NCBI RefSeq assembly: GCF_900169265.1
Contig: NZ_FXYX01000004.1
Coordinates: forward strand, 110,299 to 174,298
Source: Brevibacterium iodinum ATCC 49514
Lineage (GTDB): Bacteria; Actinomycetota; Actinomycetes; Actinomycetales; Brevibacteriaceae
DNA length: 64,000 bases
Reading direction: 5' to 3'
The notes under the pieces were generated by a model, which was not told the DNA's origin, did not search any database, and worked only from the letters and a program-made list of their open reading frames with translations. Positions 43,238 through 52,300 of this stretch are shown here, piece by piece; the first letter of the stretch is position 1, and every line of letters begins with the position of its first letter. Both the position numbers and the translations under genes were made by a program.

Positions 43238-43332
43238 CACGATTCCGCGTCGGCAGCACGATCCTGCGACGGCCTCGCGATCCGGCGACGGACTCACGAT
43301 CCCGCGAGGGACGCAGGATTCCGCCGCGAACG
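43238..43332 (+). repeat. Five-unit 19-bp tandem repeat
   Basis: Units start at 43238, 43257, 43276, 43295 and 43314. The first 16 bases of the units are CACGATTCCGCGTCGG, CACGATCCTGCGACGG, CGCGATCCGGCGACGG, CACGATCCCGCGAGGG and CAGGATTCCGCCGCGA. The period is strictly 19, and similarity decays at the last unit. It lies between the convergent MiaE-like and DUF3107 genes. Confidence 0.8.
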
Positions 43333-43342
43333 CGGAAGGACC

Positions 43343-43359
43343 CCGGTCACGACGACCGG
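43343..43359. terminator. Hairpin downstream of DUF3107
   Basis: CCGGTC / GACCGG stem with ACGAC loop, 25 nt beyond the DUF3107 stop on the minus strand. A second small inverted repeat TTCCGC / GCGGAA lies at 43319-43337. Confidence 0.45.
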
Positions 43360-43383
43360 AGCCCATCTGTTCAAGCGTGCTGC

Positions 43384-43605
43384 TCAGGCGCTGAATCCCA
43401 CGCGACGTGAAGTCTCGGCACCGATTTCGAGGTAGCCGAGCGAGGCGGAGGGAACGTAGACCAGACGGCCCTTCGTATCGGTGAAGGTCAGCAGCCCATC
43501 GGACTGGATCTTCTCTTCGATGCGGGCGGCGAGAGCCTTCGCATCCTCGTCCGTTTCGAGGGTGATCTCGCGCTGAGTCTGCTTGACGCCGATCTTGATT
43601 TCCAT
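43384..43605 (-). CDS. DUF3107 small protein (TB9.4-like), 73 aa
   Basis: A short protein beginning MEIKIGVKQTQREITLETD and ending GYLEIGAETSRRVGF, the DUF3107 pattern of actinobacteria (Rv3208A in M. tuberculosis, from memory). The function is unknown. AGGAGCACC before the ATG acts as ribosome binding site. It stands between the MiaE-like and TetR genes, as in mycobacteria. Confidence 0.88.
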   Translation of the reverse strand: MEIKIGVKQTQREITLETDEDAKALAARIEEKIQSDGLLTFTDTKGRLVYVPSASLGYLEIGAETSRRVGFSA

Positions 43606-43725
43606 GGTGCTCCTTGTGCCGATGCTCGGTGATCGATGACGGATTGGACTGTGTTCAGCTTAACGTCCGCAGGCTTGGGTTTCTTCCCCATGGATTCCGC
43701 TGAAGGCTGAGCGGCCGGTGGAACG

Positions 43726-44319
43726 TCAACGATCCGCGAACGACCGCAGTCCGCCCCAACTCATCTGGGTGAGCAGTTCGACGGCTGTGTCGACGTCGAC
43801 ACCGCGATGAGAGTCGATCTGCTTGACGACGACCTCGGCGGTGCCGATGAGAGCCCGGCACAGCAGCTGTGCCTCATCGTCGCTGAGGCGGGCGAAGTTC
43901 TTCAACGCCGACACGACCCGCGTCGCCGAACTCTCCCGCAGCGCGCGCAGCTTCTGTTCGGCCTTCGGCTCGTAGACGTCCGAATTGAAGATGATGACGA
44001 ACTCTTCGCGGTGTGAGACCACGAAGTCGAAATACGCGCGATAGGTCGCGTGGACCTGCTCATGCGGATCGGTGGTCGATCCCAGAGCTTCGGCGAGCCG
44101 AGAGTCGAGCAGCGCCGCCGAGGAATCGATGAGCGCCAGGTAGAGTTCCTGCTTCGAATCGAAGTGCTGATAGAGCACGGGCTTGGACACACCGGCTGCC
44201 TCGGCGATCATGTCCATCGAGGTCGTCCGATATCCACGGGTGGCGAAAACGGAGCGTGCGACTCCCACTAATTGGTCGCGGCGCTGGTCACGGGGCAATC
44301 TCTGTTGTGGACTCGACAT
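43726..44319 (-). CDS. TetR/AcrR-family regulator (Rv3208-like), 197 aa
   Basis: N-terminal TetR domain: RRDQLVGVARSVFATRGYRT, then the helix-turn-helix MDMIAEAAGVSKPVLYQHF and DSKQELYLALI. The C-terminal half is a TetR ligand domain of the group found next to DUF3107 and rhlE in actinobacteria. The start ATG follows TAGCAT by 6 nt with no ribosome binding site, so it is probably leaderless. Targets are unknown. Confidence 0.88.
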   Translation of the reverse strand: MSSPQQRLPRDQRRDQLVGVARSVFATRGYRTTSMDMIAEAAGVSKPVLYQHFDSKQELYLALIDSSAALLDSRLAEALGSTTDPHEQVHATYRAYFDFVVSHREEFVIIFNSDVYEPKAEQKLRALRESSATRVVSALKNFARLSDDEAQLLCRALIGTAEVVVKQIDSHRGVDVDTAVELLTQMSWGGLRSFADR

Positions 44320-44325
44320 TCTTCA

Positions 44326-44331
44326 ATGCTA
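44326..44331 (-). promoter_or_regulatory. Leaderless -10 element of the Rv3208-like tetR
   Basis: TAGCAT on the minus strand, TGAAGA spacer (6 nt), ATG 44319. Confidence 0.55.
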
Positions 44332-44434
44332 CGCGAAGACAGGCTGTGCACCGGGCATCCGCGCTGTCACTTTGACGACGCGCCGGTCAGTGGCTGGGAA
44401 GTCTCATGTCAGCGGGCCGTGATGGAATACGAGT

Positions 44435-47400
44435 ATGGATGAGATGACGCAGCGGATGGGCAGCACCCTGCTCTCCGGCGGCTGCCTGAATATCATCGGG
44501 CGGCCGGGAACCGGGAAGACGACTCTGCTCGAGTCGCTCTATGCACAGCTGGTGTCGACGATCGACCCCGCCTCGGTCCTCGTTCTCACACCCGACCGTG
44601 ATCACGCCGATGTGCTGCGCAATCGTCTCGAGCTGCCCGCTGACGCGGTTCTCTCCTCCGCCCCTGCCCGCAGTCTGGCGTCGTTCGCGTACGGGATCGC
44701 CCGGGCCGCACATACGACGCGGACCGGGGAGGACCTCGAATTCATCTCCGGTGCCGATCAGGATGTGTTCCTCGCCGATCTCCTCGCCGGTCACGAACTC
44801 GGTCGTTCCCGCGGCCCGGCGTGGCCGTCGGAGATCACCGCCGAGGTGCGCTCGACCTCGGCATTCCGAACCGAGGTCCGCGATGCGCTCAACCGAGTGA
44901 TGGAGTTCGATTTCGGAATGCGCACGCCCGACACGTCGCCGGAGATCGCGGAGCACGTGTTCGACTTCGGTCGCAGCGCCCTGGATCGTGCCCTTGCCGA
45001 CAACCCCGACCCTCGGTGGCAGGCCGTGGCTGAGATACTCGACGAATATCTGGGCATCATGTCCATGCCCGGATACGGGGGCGTCGACTCCGCGACGGTT
45101 CTCGCCCTCGCCGCTTTCGAGATCCTCCGCGAACCCGCCGAGGTGACGGCCGGACGTTCGTGGACGTTCGCCCCCGACCGATTGCCCACAGTGGTTCTGG
45201 CCGACGGGGTCCAGGACTTCCCTGCCGCCAGTTGGGGAATCCTCGAACAGCTGCGCGCCAGGGGGAGTGCCGTCGCTCTGTTCGGCTCGCCCGAGACGGT
45301 GACCGGACGTTTCCACGGAGCCGACGCGTCGATCATCGATCGGGCGACGGCCGAGGTCGGCTTCGAAACGGTCGTGCTCGATCGTCAGTGGGATGTCGAC
45401 CCTGCATTGGCGACGACCATCGACGGCTTCGGAGCCAGGATCACCACGCGCTGGTCGACCGGTCATATGCCGCGCCCACGTCCCCTCGAGGATGCTGTTG
45501 ATTCTGCGGCTTCCGCTGAGGCGTCAGCGAGCGTGCCGCAATCAGCTCCGACAGCGGAACCTGTTGAAGGGCTGTCTCCCGTGTCGTCCGAGCCTGCCGT
45601 GGAGACGCACGTATTCGAGGGCAGTGCGTCCGGACACCGATATCTGGCCCGTCGGATCACGAACTTCGTCGAACAGGGGCACAGCTGGTCCGATGTCGCA
45701 CTCATCTGCCGCAATTCGTCGAGTGCTCGTGCGATCGCCAATGAGCTGAGAGCCTCAGGGGTCTCGATCGCCACTCTCATGCAGCCGCTCAATGTCGACC
45801 CCGCGACCGCACCGTTGTTGGACCTGCTTTCGACCGCCCCTGATTTCGACGATGACGAGTCGATCGCCGACCTCGCTCTGTCCCTGGCCGGCAGCATCTA
45901 CGTCCGCCTCGACCCCGTGCAGATCCGCCGTTTCCGACGAGCAGTGCGCAGACAGTTCCCTGCATCCAGCAGCACGGCGTCGCTGGCTCAGGCACTGCGC
46001 AGCCCGATCGACGATTCGTCCCCACAGGGACTGGCCACGATCTCACGGATGCTCCACGCCGCTGCTGAGGTCGGCACCACCGACCCCCACCAAGCGCTCT
46101 GGAGCATCTGGAACGCGGCCGGAGTCGCTGAGAAATGGCAGATCGAAGCCCTGCGCGACCCGGAATCGGTGACCAACGGCTATCTCGATTCGGTGCTCCG
46201 GCTGTTCGCGCTGGCCGAGAAGATCGCCGACCGCGGCGGTTTCACCGCTCGCTCGTTCGCCGGCATCGTCGCCGAACAGGACATCGCCCAGGACTCCCTG
46301 GCCGATACCGCAGGATTCGCCGATTACGTGCTGGTGGGCACCCCGTCCTCACTGGCCCATGTGCGTGTGCCTCTGGTGATCATCGCCGAAGTCAACGAAG
46401 GCGTCTGGCCGAACCCGAAGCTGCGCGGCGGAATCCTCGGCCTCACCGATCTCACTGCGGTGCTCGCCACGGGCGAGACAGTCACCGGTGACCCCGGCTA
46501 CCACGCGCATGCGAAACGGACGAATCTGCGCGAAGAGGGCGAGCTGTTCTTCACCGCGCTCAGCCGAGCCCAAGAGCACGTGATCGTCACCGCCGTCACC
46601 GATGCGGAGACAGAACCGTCCCCGTTCTTCGATGTGCTCGCCGCAGGCTCCGCCAAAGGCACCGAAGCGGCCGACGGCTATGCGATCACCCACGAGGATG
46701 AGCTGCCTCCGCTGACGGTGCCGGAGATGGCAGCACATGCCCGCGCTCATCTGCTGCAAACGGCGGCCGCGGCCGATGTCGAAGCTACGGGGTCATCGTC
46801 GGCACTCGTGGACGCCACCACGACTGAAAGCTCCGAAAGCTCTGCGATTCCGGACGCGGACACGCAGTCATGGGCGGCGCTGATGCGGGCGCTCTCAGCT
46901 GGCGGCGGGGCGGTGGGGTCACCGACGCAGTGGCGCGAGGCTGAGGACATCACCACGAATGAGCCGCTCTTCACCGACTCCGATACGGTTCGCGTCTCAC
47001 CCTCCCAGGTCGAAGCATTCACCGACTGCTCTCTGCGGTGGTTCCTCACCCGCAACGGCGGTGACCGCCCGATGTCGACAGCCCAAAGTCTCGGAACCAT
47101 CATCCACGCCGCCGCCGAGAACTATCCGGAGGGCCCCACCTCCGCGATCCGCAGCTTCGTGGAAACTGAGTTCGCGTCCTTGCAGTTCGACGCAGAATGG
47201 GAACGCGAACGGGAATTCGACGTGGCGATGAGCATGGCCGACCGCCTCGGCGACTACATCAAGAAGACTCCGGACCGCCTCGTCGGAGTCGAAGCACAGG
47301 TCTATGCGGTCGGTGTCGACTCGAACGGACGCGAGTGGAAGGTCACCGGACGCCTCGACCGAGTCGAGGAGGTCAAGGGCGGACTGCGCATCGTCGACTT

Positions 47401-47755
47401 CAAGACCGGCAGGAACGTCGTCGCCGGCAAGGAGATGGACCGGCATGCGCAGCTGGGTGTGTATCAGGAAGCCATCAATTCCGGGACCATCAGGATCGGA
47501 GAGGACCAGGAGCTCGACGCACACGCTTTCGGCGCTGAACTCGTCTTCCTGCGCAAGTCGGCTCGCACTGTTCGGGAGCAGTCGGCGCTCGACGTCGATG
47601 AGAATCCCGACTGGGCGCGTGAACTCATCGACGACGTGTCCGGCAGGATGCGTGCCGCGAGCTTCCCTGCACGGGTGGACCCGCAGAAGTGCAAGTCGTG
47701 CCCCGTCCGATCATCGTGCCCGGCGATCGGCCCGAAGATGTTGGAGGAGAACTGA
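44435..47755 (+). CDS. adnA: AdnA-type helicase-nuclease subunit, 1106 aa
   Basis: The chain combines a UvrD-like motor with a RecB-family nuclease, the design of mycobacterial AdnA. Walker A is present (GRPGTGKTTL) but the Walker B region reads VVLADGVQDF, lacking the DE pair that its partner has (LLDEFQD), which fits AdnA as the weak motor. The nuclease has GTIIHAAAE (His), GRLDRVEE (Asp) and VDFKTGRN (DxK). One cysteine in TDCSLRW and three in CKSCPVRSSC suggest an AddB-like 4Fe-4S clamp. A low-complexity Ala/Ser/Pro insert lies near residues 350-385. AdnAB resects DNA double-strand breaks. It overlaps adnB by TGATG, so the two subunits are made together. Confidence 0.9.
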   Translation: MDEMTQRMGSTLLSGGCLNIIGRPGTGKTTLLESLYAQLVSTIDPASVLVLTPDRDHADVLRNRLELPADAVLSSAPARSLASFAYGIARAAHTTRTGEDLEFISGADQDVFLADLLAGHELGRSRGPAWPSEITAEVRSTSAFRTEVRDALNRVMEFDFGMRTPDTSPEIAEHVFDFGRSALDRALADNPDPRWQAVAEILDEYLGIMSMPGYGGVDSATVLALAAFEILREPAEVTAGRSWTFAPDRLPTVVLADGVQDFPAASWGILEQLRARGSAVALFGSPETVTGRFHGADASIIDRATAEVGFETVVLDRQWDVDPALATTIDGFGARITTRWSTGHMPRPRPLEDAVDSAASAEASASVPQSAPTAEPVEGLSPVSSEPAVETHVFEGSASGHRYLARRITNFVEQGHSWSDVALICRNSSSARAIANELRASGVSIATLMQPLNVDPATAPLLDLLSTAPDFDDDESIADLALSLAGSIYVRLDPVQIRRFRRAVRRQFPASSSTASLAQALRSPIDDSSPQGLATISRMLHAAAEVGTTDPHQALWSIWNAAGVAEKWQIEALRDPESVTNGYLDSVLRLFALAEKIADRGGFTARSFAGIVAEQDIAQDSLADTAGFADYVLVGTPSSLAHVRVPLVIIAEVNEGVWPNPKLRGGILGLTDLTAVLATGETVTGDPGYHAHAKRTNLREEGELFFTALSRAQEHVIVTAVTDAETEPSPFFDVLAAGSAKGTEAADGYAITHEDELPPLTVPEMAAHARAHLLQTAAAADVEATGSSSALVDATTTESSESSAIPDADTQSWAALMRALSAGGGAVGSPTQWREAEDITTNEPLFTDSDTVRVSPSQVEAFTDCSLRWFLTRNGGDRPMSTAQSLGTIIHAAAENYPEGPTSAIRSFVETEFASLQFDAEWEREREFDVAMSMADRLGDYIKKTPDRLVGVEAQVYAVGVDSNGREWKVTGRLDRVEEVKGGLRIVDFKTGRNVVAGKEMDRHAQLGVYQEAINSGTIRIGEDQELDAHAFGAELVFLRKSARTVREQSALDVDENPDWARELIDDVSGRMRAASFPARVDPQKCKSCPVRSSCPAIGPKMLEEN

Positions 47756-50700
47756 TGCGCTTCACCGCCGAGCGGCTTGCCGAGCTCACGGCCGCCGACC
47801 CTGCCCAGGCCTTCCCCCCGAGCCCGGAGCAGAAAGTGATCATCGAGGCCGACCCGGCACAGTCGATGAAAGTCACCGCCGGGGCCGGATCGGGAAAGAC
47901 CACAGTCATCTCGCAGCGCGTGGTGTGGCTGGTCGCCAATGAGTTCGTCTCTGCCGAAGAGATCCTCGGCCTGACCTTCACCCGCAAAGCCGTCGGAGAA
48001 CTCGGCGGACGCATCCGAGTGCTTCTATCGCGTCTGCGGCACAACCTCGGCCGGGGTCAGGACCTTTCCCTGCCCGGTCTCGACAATCCGACCGTGTCCA
48101 CATACAACTCCTATGCGGCATCCCTCGTCAGCGAACACGGGGTGAGCATCGGCATCGAACCCGAAACTGTCCTCCTCGATGACGCCGCGGCACACACCAT
48201 CGCCGGGAATCTCATCGATTCGACGCCACCCGACGAGATCCCCGGCGATTTCTCCCGCGAGACGATGATCGCCGACGTCATCGCCCTGGCCGGGCAGATG
48301 AATGATCACGGTCGTGATGTCGACGATGTCACGGACTATCTCGAGCAGTGCCTGGCTGCCCTGGTGTCCAGCAAGGGCAAACCCGTCGATCCCAACGGAC
48401 GACGGGCGAAACTCGAAGCGAAGATCCGAACGGCCCGACTTGCTGATGCCTATATTCGCGCGAAACGGCGCAATCTGGCCATGGACTTCTCCGACCAGGT
48501 GCGTTTCGCCCAACGCATCCTCGATGAGGTGCCCGCCGCGGCCGAGGCCGAGAGAGCCAGGTGGAAGATCGTCCTCCTCGACGAGTTCCAAGACACCTCG
48601 GTGGCTCAGCTGAAGCTCTTGCGCGACCTCTTCCGCTCCACCGCAGTGACGGCAGTCGGTGATCCCCGCCAGGCCATCTACGGTTGGCGCGGCGCCAGCG
48701 CCGACAACATGGTGCGTTTCTCATCGGACTTCCGCGACGTCGAATCCCTGTCGCTGAGCACCAGCTGGCGCAACGATCGCTCGATCCTGCAGGTGGCCAA
48801 CCGCATCGCCGCCGGACTCGCTGACAGCAGCGAGTCCCCGCTGTCGGCCCGCGACGGTGCCGGTGAGGGCGAAGTCAGTGTCGAAATCAGCTCGGGTGCC
48901 CATGATCCCGATTTCCTCACCGTCGGCCTGCGCGCACTCACGGATTGGTTCCACACGGTCCCCGCAGGTTCCTCGAAAGCCGTGCTGTGCCGCAAACGTG
49001 CCCACTTCGCGCCGGTCGCGGCGGCGCTGGAAGCCGCCGGATTCGCTGTGCATGTGCACGGTTCCTCCGGGCTGCTGACCGACCCCTTCGTCGCAGATCT
49101 GCGCGCGGTGCTCACCGCTGCTGTCGATCCGATGGCCGGCGACGAGATCATGAGACTCGTCAGCGGACGGATGCTCGGCCTCGGTGCAGGCGACATCGCG
49201 GGGCTGCAGGCCTTCACCCGTCGTCAGGCCGAGAGGCGAGCGTCCGAGCGAGCCGAACCGGCCGCCGAGGAGGTCATCGCCGAAGCCATCGACCAGGCGA
49301 CGATCGTCGAAGGCATCGATGAGCTCATCGAAGTGGGGCGCGTCCTCGACCAAGGAGCGCGGACAGCTGCCGACAGGGGACTCATCGCCGACTATCAGCA
49401 GTCCGGCCTGAGCTCGGAGGCACTGCATCGTCTGGTCAGGTTGGCTCGCGCGCTGCGGGCCACCCGCTCGGGAACCGGCACCGTGGCTTCGATCATCCGC
49501 ACCGCGATGTCCGAGACCGGAATCGATTCGGATATCTGGGGTCTCAGCGATTCGCTGCGCAATCTGCACAGAGCCTCCGTCGACGCATTCCTCTCCGCGG
49601 CCAGCCAGTACTCGGCCACCGATGACAAACCCTCGATCACAGGCTTCCTGTCCTGGCTCAGTCTCATGGAAGCTCATGATGCGCTGAGCGTCGCCGAGCC
49701 GACGACGGCAGCCGATGCGATCAACATCATGACCGTCCATGCCTCGAAGGGTCTGGAGTTCGACGCCGTCGCCGTTCCGTCTCTGGTGGTCAAGGACTTT
49801 CCCACCGAGCCGCGGGACAAGGAAGGGTGGATGGATCGCTCGGCTCTGCCGTACCCGTTGCGCGGTGACCGCGCACACCTCGTCGACTTCGACCTGCGGG
49901 AGGCCGAATTCGAGACGAAGAAGGCCCTGGATGAGTGGATCGGAGACTTCATCCGTCCACGGATCGCCGACGCGCACGAGGGGGAGGAGCGACGCCTCGC
50001 CTACGTGGCGTTCACCCGTGCGAAGAGGCATCTGTGGCTCGGGGCGGAACTGATGGGTTCGCGTGCGGTTCCCGACGACCCCTCGCCCTTCCTCGCCGAA
50101 GCGATCGACGCCTTGGGCCTCGAAGTGGAGATTCCGGAGCCTGCCGACGACACGGCGGAGGACCGCATCGAGACCACTCCATGGCCGGTGCCGCGCACGA
50201 AGCAGGTCGCCGCCGCACAGCGAGCAGCCGGTTGGGTCGAAGCGAGCCCGGACGTCAGCTTGGAGACCTTGGCAGAGAATCCGGGAACGATCGGGCGCTT
50301 CGCCGCTCAGGCTCTGCGCATCGGGGACCGGCCCGAAGCGGTGTCCGCTGCGGGCATGCCCGACCGTCTGTCGGCAACGGCCCTGGTCGCATGGAGGAGG
50401 GACCCGCAGGGTTTCCGTACGCAGACCCTGCGTCCGATCCCGGCTCCGCCCAGCCGGGCGGCCGAGATCGGAACGAGCTTCCATTCCTGGGTGGAACAGC
50501 ACTTCGGCCAGTCGAGCATCGATATCGGCGAAGACGAATCGGTGAGACCGATCGACGCCGCGACGGTCGAACGGCTGCAGGCGACGTTCTCAGCCTCCGA
50601 GTTCGCGACGCGTCGGGCCGACCATGTGGAGATGTCCTTCGAACTCGTCCTCGGCAGATTCCGGGTGCCGGGGAAGATCGATGCGGTCTTCATCACCGGG

Positions 50701-50934
50701 GACCATGCCGAGGTTGTGGATTGGAAGACCTCGAAGAAACCCGATGCGGCAGTGCTCGAAGTGATGAAATGGCAGCTGGCGCTCTACCGGTTCGCGATTC
50801 TCAGGGTGCATCCGGAGATCGCCGAGGTGACGGGGACGTTCTACTTCGTCGGCAGTGATGACATCGTGCAGTTCACCGATCTGCCTGATGAGGCCGAAGT
50901 CGTCGAATGGCTGAAAGCCAACGACATGGGCTGA
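47755..50934 (+). CDS. adnB: AdnB-type helicase-nuclease subunit, 1059 aa
   Basis: A complete UvrD/Rep superfamily 1A motor with Walker A VTAGAGSGKTTV, motif II LLDEFQDTS and GDPRQAIYGWRGA, plus motif V/VI regions INIMTVHASKGLEFD and RRLAYVAFTRAKRHL. A RecB-like nuclease follows (GTSFHSWVE, GKIDAVF, VVDWKTSKKP, QLALYRFA). This is the dominant motor and second nuclease of the AdnAB complex, and no Fe-S cysteine cluster is seen. The start at 47755 shares its A with the adnA stop. Gene order adnA-adnB-nudC-uvrD2 matches M. tuberculosis apart from the intervening phosphotransferase-like gene. Confidence 0.93.
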   Translation: MRFTAERLAELTAADPAQAFPPSPEQKVIIEADPAQSMKVTAGAGSGKTTVISQRVVWLVANEFVSAEEILGLTFTRKAVGELGGRIRVLLSRLRHNLGRGQDLSLPGLDNPTVSTYNSYAASLVSEHGVSIGIEPETVLLDDAAAHTIAGNLIDSTPPDEIPGDFSRETMIADVIALAGQMNDHGRDVDDVTDYLEQCLAALVSSKGKPVDPNGRRAKLEAKIRTARLADAYIRAKRRNLAMDFSDQVRFAQRILDEVPAAAEAERARWKIVLLDEFQDTSVAQLKLLRDLFRSTAVTAVGDPRQAIYGWRGASADNMVRFSSDFRDVESLSLSTSWRNDRSILQVANRIAAGLADSSESPLSARDGAGEGEVSVEISSGAHDPDFLTVGLRALTDWFHTVPAGSSKAVLCRKRAHFAPVAAALEAAGFAVHVHGSSGLLTDPFVADLRAVLTAAVDPMAGDEIMRLVSGRMLGLGAGDIAGLQAFTRRQAERRASERAEPAAEEVIAEAIDQATIVEGIDELIEVGRVLDQGARTAADRGLIADYQQSGLSSEALHRLVRLARALRATRSGTGTVASIIRTAMSETGIDSDIWGLSDSLRNLHRASVDAFLSAASQYSATDDKPSITGFLSWLSLMEAHDALSVAEPTTAADAINIMTVHASKGLEFDAVAVPSLVVKDFPTEPRDKEGWMDRSALPYPLRGDRAHLVDFDLREAEFETKKALDEWIGDFIRPRIADAHEGEERRLAYVAFTRAKRHLWLGAELMGSRAVPDDPSPFLAEAIDALGLEVEIPEPADDTAEDRIETTPWPVPRTKQVAAAQRAAGWVEASPDVSLETLAENPGTIGRFAAQALRIGDRPEAVSAAGMPDRLSATALVAWRRDPQGFRTQTLRPIPAPPSRAAEIGTSFHSWVEQHFGQSSIDIGEDESVRPIDAATVERLQATFSASEFATRRADHVEMSFELVLGRFRVPGKIDAVFITGDHAEVVDWKTSKKPDAAVLEVMKWQLALYRFAILRVHPEIAEVTGTFYFVGSDDIVQFTDLPDEAEVVEWLKANDMG

Positions 50935-50936
50935 GA

Positions 50937-52163
50937 TCAGCGGATCCGGCCGGTCTCTTCCCCGTCATCAGTTTCGTCGGTGTCCCGAGTCGGCTCGGTC
51001 CGCACCTGCGATCCCGGCTCGGAGTCGAACTCCGAATCGTCATCCGAGGGCGCCGACGGAGGCTGAGCTCCGGGAATGAACACATCGGGGGCTGCGGTCT
51101 CCGTGATCGCGGCTTCCACGTCGGGAGCATGAGCCGCTGCCGGAGCAGAGGAACTCGGGGCCACTCCGCGAGTGTCTCCACCGTCTGCAGGTTCGGTCGC
51201 GGACTCAGAAGTCGGTTCCTCAGCAGAGGCGGATGCATCGGCGGAGGAACCGAACAGGACCTCGTTGAACGAGCTGAGGAGCCCGGCGGCATCCTCGACG
51301 GCGGTCTCATCCCCGGAGTCGACCGCCTCGAGCAGCCAGTCGAGCACCGCGAATTCGGCCAACAGCTCGGCGCGGGCAATGACATGCTCATCGGCGCGGG
51401 GCCGGGAGTTGCGGTACTCGTCGTAGAAAGTCGGCAGGGCGGCAGGATCGATCAGCGCGGAGGCCGCCGCCAGATCGATGGCCGGATCTGCGACGCGCAG
51501 ACGACCGATCTCGGCGAGTGCGAGCACTCGCTCCTGATCGGTATAGACGCTCGTCTCATCGAGAGAGCCGTGGATGGGCGTGGCGAGGAAATGCCAGAGC
51601 GCCACCTTCTCGAATTCCTCCTCCCAATGCTGCAGCAGAGACGACGGAACTCGTCCGGTGCTCGCCGCCTGATCGAGGCGCTCAAGGATGAGGAACTGTG
51701 ATCGAGAGGGATCCTCCACCGGGAAACCGGCATCGGCGACGGGCTCGGGCGCAGCCGAATGCAGAGTTGCAAGAGCCTGTGCCAACGAGCTGGCCCGCGC
51801 GGTGTCGGAGATGGGCACATCTCCCAGCGGCGCACCCGGCAGCGGATCGGCCAGTGTCACAGTCGTCGGGGACGACGTGTTGAAATAGTCCGCGTCCACC
51901 TCGGTGATGGCCCGCAGACGCGGCCATACGAAGTCAGCGTGTGGATACATGGACTCGTAGATTCGTCCCGCCTCGGCTGCTGAGCCGATGTCTGCGGTCC
52001 TATCGAGCTGGGTCTGAGCCGTTGCGACGAGCTGCTGATCGTCATCGCCGAGCAGGACTCTGACTCCGGCATCCAGCGGCGGCAGGGGTGTCCATGTCGT
52101 CGGGACGAAGCCGTCGAGCATCGTCGCCGCGATCGCAGTCAACTTGAGCGCCTTGGTATCCAC
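50937..52163 (-). CDS. Degenerate phosphotransferase (APH-like) protein, 408 aa
   Basis: The central part resembles aminoglycoside/macrolide phosphotransferases: ILERLDQAAS (hinge-like), then PIHGSLDETSVYTD where active enzymes have HGDLxxxNVLxD, followed by VADPAIDLAAAS (the GDPAxDLA motif). The catalytic Asp is Ser and the Asn is replaced, so kinase activity is doubtful. The last 120 residues are disordered and acidic (Ser/Glu/Asp/Pro-rich). The start is GTG 52163, because a TAGATT hexamer lies 7 nt upstream. It converges with adnB, 2 nt apart, and is divergent from nudC. Confidence 0.7.
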   Translation of the reverse strand: MDTKALKLTAIAATMLDGFVPTTWTPLPPLDAGVRVLLGDDDQQLVATAQTQLDRTADIGSAAEAGRIYESMYPHADFVWPRLRAITEVDADYFNTSSPTTVTLADPLPGAPLGDVPISDTARASSLAQALATLHSAAPEPVADAGFPVEDPSRSQFLILERLDQAASTGRVPSSLLQHWEEEFEKVALWHFLATPIHGSLDETSVYTDQERVLALAEIGRLRVADPAIDLAAASALIDPAALPTFYDEYRNSRPRADEHVIARAELLAEFAVLDWLLEAVDSGDETAVEDAAGLLSSFNEVLFGSSADASASAEEPTSESATEPADGGDTRGVAPSSSAPAAAHAPDVEAAITETAAPDVFIPGAQPPSAPSDDDSEFDSEPGSQVRTEPTRDTDETDDGEETGRIR

Positions 52164-52170
52164 CTTCCCC

Positions 52171-52176
52171 AATCTA
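52171..52176 (-). promoter_or_regulatory. Leaderless -10 element of the phosphotransferase-like gene
   Basis: TAGATT on the minus strand, GGGGAAG spacer (7 nt), GTG 52163. Confidence 0.5.
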
Positions 52177-52300
52177 CCGTCTGGGTTCGGCTGAGACACG
52201 GGACTCGCTGTCGAGCGTGTCTGCCGAGGGGACTTTCGGGTTCTGCCAGGCATTCACGGCCACGGTCGTGGTGTCAGGACGCTGAGATATCGTGGAGTTC

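Noticed and set aside
43238..43332. CRISPR array
   Set aside because: Units are only 19 bp and directly abutting; there are no unique spacers of 30-40 bp and no cas genes.
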